Below are positions 11,972 to 21,680 of a stretch of 64,000 bases of DNA, in pieces. This stretch comes from Auriscalpium vulgare (taxonomy: Eukaryota; Basidiomycota; Agaricomycetes; Russulales; Auriscalpiaceae). Each line of letters starts with the position of its first letter. Position 1 is the first letter of the stretch. The notes below the pieces were generated by a model. That model was not told the origin of the DNA. It ran no database searches and saw only the letters and a program-made list of their open reading frames with translations. The stretch lies in assembly GCA_019915015.1 (NCBI GenBank), contig JAHBBC010000041.1, positions 62,001 to 126,000 of the forward strand. Reading direction: 5' to 3'. Position numbers and translations under genes: made by a program.

Positions 11972-14309
11972 ATGCGCCCCTTCGCTCTCGTCTTTGCCTC
12001 CGCCGTGCTGGACGTGGCCTGGGCAGGACTCGCAGGTCTACAGCGCGACCCCGGTCCATCCGTCCCCGCCATCCTCCACGAGCGCATTCGGCGCCAACTA
12101 TCGGGCACAAGCACCACCGGAACGCCAGCCACGAATGTCTCCGCCATTGTCCCTATTGCCCTTGCCAGCGACCAGCAGTACGTCGCCTGCCATACTCCGC
12201 AGTCATTGTATGCGCTCGGTCACTTAGCCCCGTGTGTATTCACAGGACATTCTTCTCTGTCATCTCTGTGGGCAACATCAGCTTTCGCGTCGCACTTGAC
12301 ACAGGCTCCTCGGATCTCTGGGTCCTGTCGTCCGCTTGCACAACCTCATCTTGCAAGTCCCCGCCAAAATACCCCCTCTATTACCCCAGTCCATCCTTCG
12401 TCTCTGTCAATGACAATGCTACAACGGTCAACGTCAGCTTCGCGGACACAACCAGTAAGCTTCAATTTCTCTCTGACGCTCCTTTGACTGACATCGCACA
12501 GCGGCGTCGGGTTTCGTGGCTATGGAGACAGTGCAACTGGCGGAGCTGTCAGTTCCCAGCCAGGCGTTTGGTAAGTGTCATCCAGCGACAGCAAGCGCGC
12601 ATGTTCTGAACTGCGCGCAGGCTTGATGAACTCATCCAACGTATCGTTCGTTGATGAGATCAGTGGCATAATGGGGCTTGGTTTTCCTCGGTTGTCCACC
12701 ATAAACTCCCTGGCGGCTAATTGTGAGACTCCGAGTCACCCGTGTTTCTACTTTCATATTCTGATCCACGCTGCAGCAACACCTTTTTTCGCACATCTGG
12801 CACAACATGGCCAGCTTGGTTATCCAGTCTTCGGTGTGAGTCTCACCCGAAACGCGTCGCAGGGTTCGCTTGCATTCGGTAGGCTTCTTTTCTTACATAG
12901 TGTCCACGTGAATTACACCGATGTGTCCTGTCTTCTTCCATAGGTGCCGTGGACTCGTCAGTCGTGACGAACGCGAGCAGTATCGATTGGAACACTGTCG
13001 TTCCTTTTGAGCCCTTTGGCTCCGAAAGCAATTCGTCCAGTTACTTGCAGTGGGCAATTCGGCTCTCATCCGTGAAGGTGATATGCTCCGCTTCCCGGGC
13101 ATAGCCTCGACTGACACGCTGATTACAGGTGGGTGCTACCACGCTGACGCCTCAGCCAACGTATCAGCAAGCGAATTCAAACCACTCTATAGCTCTCGTC
13201 GATATGTGAGTTCGAGATGCACCTCGTGTAAGCGCTTCCCATTGATTTCTCGACCTCCAGAGGCGCATCGGGCATCTATGGGCCATACCAGGATGTTAGT
13301 CATTCTTTCGTAGATGAACTAGTTCTGTGTGAATGACTTCATCATCGATAGGTTGAACGAATCTTCTCACTCATCGATGGCAGTCGCATCGTTGACACCT
13401 GTACGTACCCATGCTGCAGCTGTGCGAGGCGTGCAGAACTGAACGCACACATATTACTAGCTGGCCAATGGGCGATACCATGCGATACGAACTTGACCAT
13501 GACCTTCACATTCAAGTAAGGCCTGATCGTTGTTTCTCAGGACACGCATTATAAGCTTACCCTGCTCACAGCGGACAAAACTATACCCTATTGCCCACCG
13601 ACTACCTCATCGGTCCTGTTTCCACCAATCTGGCAGAATGTTTATCGTGGCCGAAAGCTTCCCCGCCCAGCTCGGACGGCATTGACTGGCAAATTGGTGC
13701 CGCGTTCTTGCGAACTGTCTACACAATATTCAGGTGTGTTCACTCGCAGTTGATCTCGACACTCCATGCCGATACCGTCGCAGTTACGGAATCTCGCGCA
13801 AGGAGCCCCCCATGATCGGCTTCTATGCTCTCCAGCCTAACAACACGACGCCGCTTGCCCCTGCCGCGCTCTCCGCCGCCTTCTCCTCGCTCTCCCTCAC
13901 CGTGCCCACGAACCTGCCGAACTACCTCCTTGCGACACCGACGTACTCGACACCCCCATATGCGTTCAACACCTCTGTGCCGACGTCCGTCGTCGCGCAG
14001 AGCGACCTTGCGACGTCGACGTACGCTCCGCTGTTCAGCGGGATCGACAACGGCGCCGACCCAGGGCAGAAGTTCAACTTCAGTGCTCTGCCGCAGGTCG
14101 CACCGACGCCGACGCTCGCGACGCTGATTCTGACGGATTCGAGCGGGTCGTTGTACACGACTACAAGCGAGGCGCCATCGCAGAGCGTGGTACTCGGGGA
14201 GCCGCCTGGGTACACCTCCGCGGGTATGATTGTCTCGGCACCAAGTATCGGCTTCACAGTGGTAGTTGGGTTCGTATGTATGCTGAGCGCGCTCGGCATG
14301 ATGATATGA
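11972..14309 (+). CDS. pepsin-like aspartic protease (A1) with hydrophobic C-terminus
   Basis: Predicted secreted or surface-anchored endopeptidase of family A1. The ATG at 11972 opens a signal peptide (MRPFALVFASAVLDVAWAG). After a propeptide, exon 2 gives FFSVISVGNISFRVALDTGSSDLWV, with the first catalytic aspartate in DTGS. The flap and core follow (ISGIMGLGFPRLSTINSLA; HLAQHGQLGYPVFGVSL). The second active-site region, assembled across an intron at 13206-13260, reads ALVDIGASGIYGPYQD, so the usual DTG is DIG here. Then come GQWAIPC-like sequence and DWQIGAAFLRTVYTIFSYG. The C-terminus has a Ser/Thr-rich stretch and a hydrophobic tail (SIGFTVVVGFVCMLSALGMMI) with nothing after it, suggesting a GPI anchor or membrane anchor as in yapsins. 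There are about nine introns, and some small exons around 13300-13560 are approximate. Confidence 0.85.
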
Positions 14310-14512
14310 GGCCTCCCTTGCATTACTCTTCCCCTTCCCAGCATACACGTTGGCACCTGGCACACCTGTTGAGGCACGCCTAGTGACAACGCCTCGTCCG
14401 TTCCTTCCCCATCCACTCCCCCGCTGTTAGTGTTTTCTTCAGTTGATTTGCAGAACATTCCGGACATTCCCCATTGGTCGCCTCATCCCAACGCGTACGA
14501 TTTTAATTAGCA
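14310..14512. other. 3' region of the protease gene
   Basis: Non-coding 3' flank between the protease stop and the first copy of the direct repeat. No further feature is seen. Confidence 0.4.
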
Positions 14513-14639
14513 TAGTATCGCTGCATCCTGGATTTGTATTTTAGAGTACAGGCGAGTTGTACTTGCGGACTCGAGTGCTTGCAGGATAATAGGAAACATA
14601 TTCCAGCGTCCAGTCTCTGTCCGATGTCATCAAAGTCAC
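14513..14639 (+). repeat. imperfect direct repeat, copy A
   Basis: This segment of about 127 bases shares ordered blocks with 14667-14810: TAGTATCGC-TGCATCCTGGAT at the left, GAGTGCTT-CAGGATAATAGG and GGAAACAT in the middle, CCAGC-TCCA-TCTCT, and ATGTCATCAAAGTCAC at the right. The copies differ by substitutions and small indels. It lies between two convergent genes. Confidence 0.8.
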
Positions 14640-14666
14640 GAGCCATTTACATAATTTAACTTATAT

Positions 14667-14810
14667 TAGTATCGCTTGCATCCTGGATCGAGGACAGGCA
14701 AGAGGTACTGGAGTGCTTACAGGATAATAGGAAACATGGCGCTCCAGCATCCAATCTCTCTGAGAACCGGTTTCTTACTCTGAGCGTACGTCCAATGTCA
14801 TCAAAGTCAC
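14667..14810 (+). repeat. imperfect direct repeat, copy B
   Basis: Second copy, about 144 bases, with the same block order as copy A and an additional stretch before the final ATGTCATCAAAGTCAC. There are 27 bases between the copies. No terminal inverted repeats, target-site duplication or coding sequence are evident, so a local tandem duplication is the simplest reading. Confidence 0.8.
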
Positions 14811-14963
14811 AAATTATTATATCTTGTGCATCGTAAAGTACAAGTGTAGACTGCCCTGAAATATGTAGCTATGAAAGGAATCCGAAAACAATGTAATTGA
14901 AAGCTGTGAATCCGCCGAACCGTGTTTATCCTGGTACACATTATTGATAAGTATGAGATTAAG

Positions 14964-17237
14964 TTAATTGCCGGCAAGGATGATTTGGGCGGCCCTCTCG
15001 GCGAGGACGTAGACGTGGAATTGCGGGTGAGCAGCAGGGATGTAAGGCTGTGTGCAAACAGTAAGAGAGATGGACTGCAGCAGAGTGGTAGGACACGTAC
15101 GAAGACACTGGCGTCGACAATGCGCAGGCCCAGCGTGTTCTTGACAGTCAGATTGGGATTGACGACACCTTTGCTGGAGCTCGCCGGGGTCATGGGTGCG
15201 GTAGAGAACGGGTGGAAGACGGTCGCGGCACTGTTGCGGATGTACTGCTCGATCTGGGCGTCCGTCGAGGCTGCGCCGAAAGCGCCGTACTGCGACGTGA
15301 CGTAGCCCTTGAAGGCGTTGCTGGAGCCCATGATCTTCGCGCTCTTGACGCCCTGCACAAGCACGGCGAGGTCGAAGGGGCTGGAGAAGTAGTTGGGATT
15401 GATGACGGGGGCGACGAAGGGGTCCGTGGACGCGAGGGTGACGGTGCCCCGGGACGCGGGCGAGACCAGGTTGGTGGCGATCATCATGTAGTGCCCTGTT
15501 CACACGCTCGTCAGCCAGCGAGAGAAGGCGGGACAAGTCTATTCACCTGTTGCCGGCGAGGCCTCGACGAAGGAAGCGAAGGCTTCCTGGGGGTGGCGTC
15601 AAGGCACGATCAGGTCAGTTCCCGGTGTAGATGTCAATGCAGCGTACCGCGAACTGCACTTCGTAGTGAGGCGCATACGGCCCCGACGACGGGTCGGACG
15701 CCGTGCTGAAAATAGTCGCGTTCGACGGCAGGCGGAACCAGCCAACTTCCGCGGTCGCCCCCGTTGCGAAGGGACCGTTCTTGTTCGTCGCCCAGGCGGT
15801 CAGGTCCGCATTGAGGATCGTTGCGTTGCGCGCAATGTCGTCATTCGTGTACGTCGCGTTCACGTTAAAGACGTTGGGCAGCACGACGTGGTCCTGGAGG
15901 TTCGTGCCGACGTCGGGCAGGTTGACGATCGACTTGATGCCGAGCTTCGTGAGCGCCGTGCTGTCGCCAATGCCAGAAAGCAGGAGAATCTGCGGGGTGT
16001 TGACGGCACCCGCAGAGAGAATGACCTCCTTAGTGGCATTGACGGAGTAGCGAGTGCCTGGGGGCGAGACGGTTAGTCACTGGCAAAGAACGCAAGGCGG
16101 GATGCCCACCCGAAGACGAAGCCGCGAACTGTACGCCCCGGAAAACGGGGACGCCGGATGTAGTCCCAGTCTGGATTAATTTCGTGACCTGGGTATTGAT
16201 CAAGACGTCGAAGTTTGAGCGAGTCAAGATCGGAGCAATGTAACCGGTGTACGAGCTGGAGCGCACGCCGCCCCCGACGGAGAATTGGCTGTAGCCTATT
16301 ATGACACGTTGATCATTAATTGACCGTCGCCACGCGGAACGTTGTGCTCACCGATGCCCAGCGGGTAGCCAGAATTCTGATCGACGTTGTAGGGGAATTG
16401 CGGAAGCTCTTTGGTCATAGCAACGACCTTGGAGTCGATTTGCAAGGGGTAGCCCTGCACGCTGATCTGAATCGGGCCGCTCGTGCCGTGGTCGGCAGGA
16501 ATAATTTGGCCCGTCGTGTCGTGACCGTCGGCTGGAGGCACGAGCTTCTCGATCTATAGGGAGCTGGTAAGAGGACTGCGACAGCTGCCATGGAAATCAA
16601 AAACTCACACTCTTGCCGAGGCTCGCCAGAGACGACGAGGACCATCCGGAGTCACCGCTCACTGAGGCCATACGGTCCCAATCGCTGGGTGCACCCTTCG
16701 TCCACACCATGTAATCTAAAAGGATAGGATCAACGGGGGCTGGTGCAAAGGGGACGGACGCGCGTACTGATCGAAGAGGAGCCCCCCAATACTCGTCCGC
16801 GAGGATATTGTATCGACCGTCCATTCAAGCCACTCTGAGTGGTTGTCGTGTAGTTCCAGTTGACATTGGTCCCAGGAGCGAGACTGGGGCATAAGAAGGG
16901 AATGGCGATGGCGGAATTCACATCAGGGCTACAAAAGAAGTATGAGTATGTGGCTGTCGGAGGAGGAAGCCAGTAGGATTAACTTACGTCGAGCCGGCCT
17001 CGATCAAGAGAACCTTGGTGGACGAGGAAGCGGAAAGCCTGTTCGCGATCACGCTACCTCCCGGACCAGCTAATACCAAGACACGCGTCAGCAATGGAGG
17101 GTGACCTTGAGGTGGGGATGCGTACCTCCAATCACGACATAGTCGTACTTATTAGTCGTCGGCAGCTGCGAGGGGCTGGTGTAGACAGTAGCGAGTACCG
17201 ACGGCACAGAGACAGCAGCAATAAGAAGACGCAACAT
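14964..17237 (-). CDS. secreted GMC oxidoreductase (aryl-alcohol oxidase-like)
   Basis: Predicted FAD-dependent alcohol or sugar oxidoreductase of the glucose-methanol-choline family, of the secreted type used by wood- and litter-decay fungi to make hydrogen peroxide or reduce quinones. The ATG at 17235-17237 opens a signal peptide ([16 protein letters not shown]). The FAD-binding motif [14 protein letters not shown] is formed across an intron. Then come [34 protein letters not shown], and near the C-terminus the two active-site histidines, in [11 protein letters not shown] and SAHPQ-type context ([21 protein letters not shown]). The stop is at 14964-14966. The second histidine and the last residues lie in a separate final exon. 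Substrate cannot be fixed from sequence: aryl-alcohol oxidase, glucose oxidase-like and methanol oxidase-like members share these motifs. There are around ten introns. Confidence 0.88.
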
Positions 17238-17295
17238 GTTGAGAGGGGAGTGGTCGACCAAAGGAACCCAACTTGTTCACTCCCTCCACGTCTGC

Positions 17296-17303
17296 CTTAA
17301 ATA
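17296..17303 (-). promoter_or_regulatory. TATA box of the GMC oxidoreductase gene
   Basis: On the minus strand this reads TATTTAAG, about 59 bases upstream of the ATG at 17237, which is the normal fungal spacing for a TATA box with a short leader. Confidence 0.6.
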
Positions 17304-18985
17304 GCTGGCGATTTGATCCATTCTGCCAGCACAGTTTGTCACGGTGAACCTGAGCAGTACCTGGGAGCCGTCGGCATGCTCAGATCACATCACCGCGACG
17401 GTATGTTGCTGTAGCATCGGCGTGCGGATCTGTGGAGACGGAGTGTCGGTTATCATAGTTCGCTTGTGATGGACCCTGGAAAGAAGCGCAAGGAACAGAT
17501 AAGTGAGGAAATCTAAATGGCCAAAGACGAGGGCGGGGAAGGGCAATCAACGTACCTCGTGCGTTCCGCACCTGGCGGACCGAAAATACTTGGGAGGATC
17601 ACAGCTGGATCATAGCTTGATGCACGACTGCGCACGATCTCTTCGGGAGGGGCGTCCGCTGCACCGACGAGGTGACGAAACATAATTCCGTGTCGGCCTG
17701 ACATAAGCACCCAGGGCAACCGACCCATGTCCGGACTCCGTCTACCCCCTTGTGCTAAATAAATCCAGGGCAAATTGTCTCGTGTTGACGTAATAGGACC
17801 TTTCACTGATATTGCTTGGCTCCTTGCAGTTTGATTGAATCACTGATGTCTGAGATCTGAAAGCGCGTTTGAAGGCATGTCAGTAGGGATCCGCGCTCTA
17901 TGGCGGGGTAGATTCAGGTGTACTTCGTAACCAAGGCTCTCCAAGGCTTCGTGTCTGCAACGTGTCCTCAGCTTCGATTATTTAATTAATGCCAGGACAA
18001 CCGTCGGTTGCGTGTTTCCTGCCCGACGCCGAGGCCCACCTAAGGGCCAAGGTACGTACGCTGCCAGTGGTACATGATGTCTAAGAACCGACGGGACGGC
18101 GTCAGGACGCCTGTAACTTATAACACACCTGTTCTGGAACAGGCCATCGGCTCAGTGGTTGTCCCATACATACCCTTACATACCCTCGCATTTATCTTGA
18201 AGAATCTCGACCTGTCAGCTACATCAATGATGCGGACCGAACTTCAGCTAGTAGTACCTGAAAACAAATCAATTTGCTAGAGTCTTATCGCCGAAGTAAA
18301 ACATTGACTGAGAGTCATCAATCCCGAACTGGAGGGGTTTAACGCAAGTTCGAACTCGTTCTTGCCACCGTGTGGCCCGCTGCCTCCGATCAAACGGATA
18401 GCGTGTCGATGCCCGGCCATACGGATCAAACGGAGGATCAGAGAAGTTGACCCGACAAGCGCTAGCGCCAACGAAAGGGAGAAGATGTCGGGCTATGGGA
18501 GCGTTATCTGGAATGACCGCCTGCCGCGGAAAGCCTTCGAATGAACCAGACCCGGCGAATTGCCACCACAAGAGTACGAAACACGTACTCCAGCGGACGA
18601 GAGCCAAAGACAGTTTGAAGCCGCTCCATGGATCCTGTCAGACCACCACGACTGGGCATGATCATGGAGCGGATCGTGTTATGGTCATTGAAAAGAGTTG
18701 CTGTGTTGACGAGCAAACACTTCGGGTAAGACACTGTAGGGCGGGAAGGCAAGAAGTGCCACGAAGTAGTGATCGATCGATGACCTTGAAGTTGAGCTTG
18801 ACTGTAGTCACTGTACTACTAGGGTTAGCGGCCCACGCGCGTCCCCTAACCCGGGTATGGGGTTGCGACGTGTTCAGAGACGTGTCGACGCGCTGGCTAC
18901 TCAGGCTCTCAAAGTTACCATTCCACCCCGACTTGCTCGCCATTCCTCTCCTTTAGGCCCATACACAGCGGCGGCTCGAGCCACC
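17304..18985. other. intergenic, 1.7 kb, no gene recognised
   Basis: This is the divergent promoter space between the GMC gene (minus) and the DnaJ gene (plus). Reading frames up to about 170 codons exist but have no splice logic, no recognisable product and overlap one another. Nothing else is supported. Confidence 0.5.
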
Positions 18986-20702
18986 ATGGCCACAGTTCCA
19001 TTTCTTCTCGTTTTTGCCATACTTCTCTGTTTTGCTCTCGTCAATGCTGCCGATCTGTACAAGGTACTCGACGGTCAGCACCCATAGCCCCGCAGTCAAA
19101 CCCGTGTTTGACCCGGCCACATAGTGTCCAGGACGGCCTCTGAGCAGGACATTAGGAAGGCGTATAAAAAGCTCAGTCGGAAGTACCACCCCGATAAGAA
19201 TCAGGATGCAGGTGCCGAGGATAAATTCGTAGAGGTTGCCCACGGTGGGTGAGAGAGCTACTCGCGTATTGGCAAGAAGTGTAGCTGAAGCAATATGCAC
19301 AGCGTACGAGGTGTTATCGGATTCCACAGTGAGTACGCGTACCTCGTAGATGGTTAAATCGCTGATTATTACAGAAACGACAAATATATGACCGCCATGG
19401 CGAGGTACGTTCGGTTCCTCCGCTGTGTTCTTTGGCACCGTCGGCTGTGTGCCCTTAATGACATGGCGCATGGACGCTGCGGAGTGAGTATCCTTGTGCC
19501 TGACTGTCTCACTTCTGCAGGAAGGCCTGAAGGCCCATGAGGGCGGCCAGCAACATCACGCCAATCCGTTCGATATGTTCTCGTCGTTCTTCGGTGGCCG
19601 TAAGATCCGTTTCCCTCTGCATAGTCGGTGATTCATGCTTCATTGAGGGCAGACCCTGCACACGATCAGGTCCGCCGCGGGCCCACGTCCGTGTCCGAGT
19701 TTGAGGTGTCGCTAGCCGACGTGTACAAGGGCGCGAGCATTGACGTGAGTCTAGTCCTGCCCATCCGAGCTTCACCCGTTTGACAGACGTCCTAGTTTAT
19801 GATCAAGAAAAAGATCCTGTGCGACCACTGTCGCGGGTCTGGCGCGGCGTCCGACGGAGATATTCACTCGTGCTCGGGGTGCGGCGGCAGCGGCGTGCGC
19901 ATTGTCAAGCAACAAATTTTCCCGGGCATGTTTGCACAGTCCCAAGTGACGTGTAACGACTGTGGCGGGCGCGGTACGGTCATCGCCAAGCCGTGCCCGC
20001 ACTGCGGGGGCAGCAAGGTACTGGAGCACACCGCGCACTACACACTCGAAGTGCCCAAAGGCGCTCCGGAGGGTTTCGAAGTGGTCTTCGACGGCGAAGG
20101 CGACGAGAGTCCAGACTGGGAGGCGGGCGACGTTGTCCTACGGGTGCGCACGCGTGCGGAGAAGGGTAGCTGGCGGCGGAAGGAAACTAGCTTGTACTGG
20201 CGGGAGACGATTGGCGTCGACGAGGTACGGAACTTCGACCCCCATCTTTCCAGCGGGTATATCCGACCTCACCTGCTCCCCAACAGGCCCTGCTCGGCTT
20301 TGAGCGAAACCTGACCCACCTGGATGGGCACACGGTGCAGCTCGTAAGGAAGGGGGTAACACAGCCAGGTACGACTGCGCACACCCTCCTGTACTTTCAC
20401 GCGCTGGAGCGCACCTTGCATTCATAGGGTTCGTTCAAACCATGAAGGGAGAAGGCATGCCCCACTTCCAGCGCTCAGAATACGGTGACTTATTCGTCGA
20501 GTACAACGTCGTACTGCCTACGGAACTCTCCACTGATACCCAGCGCCGTAAGTACCCTCTTTCTACACCCCCTTTGGTTGGCTGTTTCGACATACGCTGA
20601 AAGCGGCCGCCATGCGGGAGAATCCGAAGAACTGACGTATTGTGTATAGATCTGGCGGAGGCGTTCTACGGAAAGACTTCTAGAGATAAGGATGAGTTAT
20701 AG
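18986..20702 (+). CDS. SCJ1: ER-resident DnaJ/Hsp40 co-chaperone with KDEL (Scj1/ERdj3 type)
   Basis: Predicted lumenal J-protein that stimulates the ER Hsp70 (BiP/Kar2) in folding and degradation. The ATG at 18986 sits in a strong context (GCCACCATGG) and opens a signal peptide, [21 protein letters not shown]. The J domain follows: [24 protein letters not shown], the HPD motif in KYHPDKN, and [10 protein letters not shown] short G/F region ([13 protein letters not shown]) comes next. The zinc-finger domain has four CxxCxGxG-type repeats: [24 protein letters not shown] and CPHCGGSK. The substrate-binding C-terminal domain includes [13 protein letters not shown] and GEGMPHF. The protein ends RDKDEL at 20682-20699, a classical ER-retrieval signal. 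This domain order is that of Scj1 and ERdj3; the literal KDEL favours Scj1. Confidence 0.93.
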
Positions 20703-21680
20703 ATGATTAATATGTGCCATACCAACCTTCGAAACTACACCCCGAGACAGAGTGCGAGCGAAGCCCCATGTGCGACATTGAAGCGCCCTTTGTTGCATCG
20801 GCTGGTTCGTACCGATGTTCTAAGTAGTCACCTGGAGCCACCGCTGGATACGCCTCAACTACTCGTGGCCTCCATGCCTGTTGTCAGCGCGCCCTGGCGT
20901 GCGGTGACTCTTCGACGCCTCCATCATGGCCCGTCAACTCGGTTGAATCATAGTGTGGGTGGCGGTCACTAACATCACCTCGGTCATACAGTGAGACCGC
21001 TCGGAGCCTTCCTGATACATCAAGATACCTGGATATGATATGGGCTCGCCACCGTATCTGCATGAGATGGCCCCGCTCGACAGCCTACGCCTGGTTCGAA
21101 TCCAAAACGTGTGCCAGGCGTGCTGGTGTGCTCCCAGCGTGACATTGAGCGTCCAAGGTCTAACAAGTAAGCGCCCGCACTCACATTCTTCCCTGACCAA
21201 CAGACAGCGGTGTATTCTGATGTTGTCTGGAGACTGATGCCAGCTTTGAGGTTGATCTTCCCGACACGCCCAATCCCACGTTCACGCAAACCACACTTCC
21301 CAGAAAGTGCACAACAACAAATCATTTCGGGTCGTATTCCACGCCGTGATTACATCAATAATACATCCTGTGGCAGGCACATATACGGAGGACGCGGGAC
21401 GCGCAGATAAACAACAGAAGGCATCGCTGAAAAAGGAACAACGAGCGAGCAAGCGGAAACAAGATGGTGCGAACGAAGGGTCTAAACGGCTAGAATGTAC
21501 GGAGGTGCGCTTCGGAGCGCGCGGGTAACAGGGGTCATGGGTAACAATAGTTAACAGACGAGCTCAGACGCAGACAAGGTCATAAAGGAGAGGATAAAGA
21601 GACAATGCATGGACAACGTGGAGCAGCGCAAGACGGGCGACGCAGGGGTGAGGGGGTATCGGCGTCGTAAGGGCGGGCGT
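20703..21680. other. convergent 3' intergenic region, no gene recognised
   Basis: About 980 bases between the stops of the DnaJ and RasGAP genes. No supported gene. A GGTTCGAATCC string at about 21092 resembles a tRNA B box but has no paired arms or A box. Confidence 0.5.

Noticed and set aside
14513..14810. Direct repeat as a transposon or LTR pair
   Set aside because: The copies are about 130-145 bases, nearly adjacent, with no inverted ends, target duplication or coding sequence between them.
8998..17237. GH5, aspartic protease and GMC oxidoreductase as a possible functional cluster
   Set aside because: They share only secretion. There is no common regulator, transporter or pathway, and such neighbours occur by chance in secretome-rich fungi.
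18269..18956. Several overlapping frames of 90-170 codons between the GMC and DnaJ genes
   Set aside because: They overlap on both strands, have no family resemblance and no splice-consistent extension.
21090..21105. GGTTCGAATCC resembles a tRNA B box
   Set aside because: The bases around it do not form a T stem, there is no A box at the right distance upstream, and no acceptor stem.
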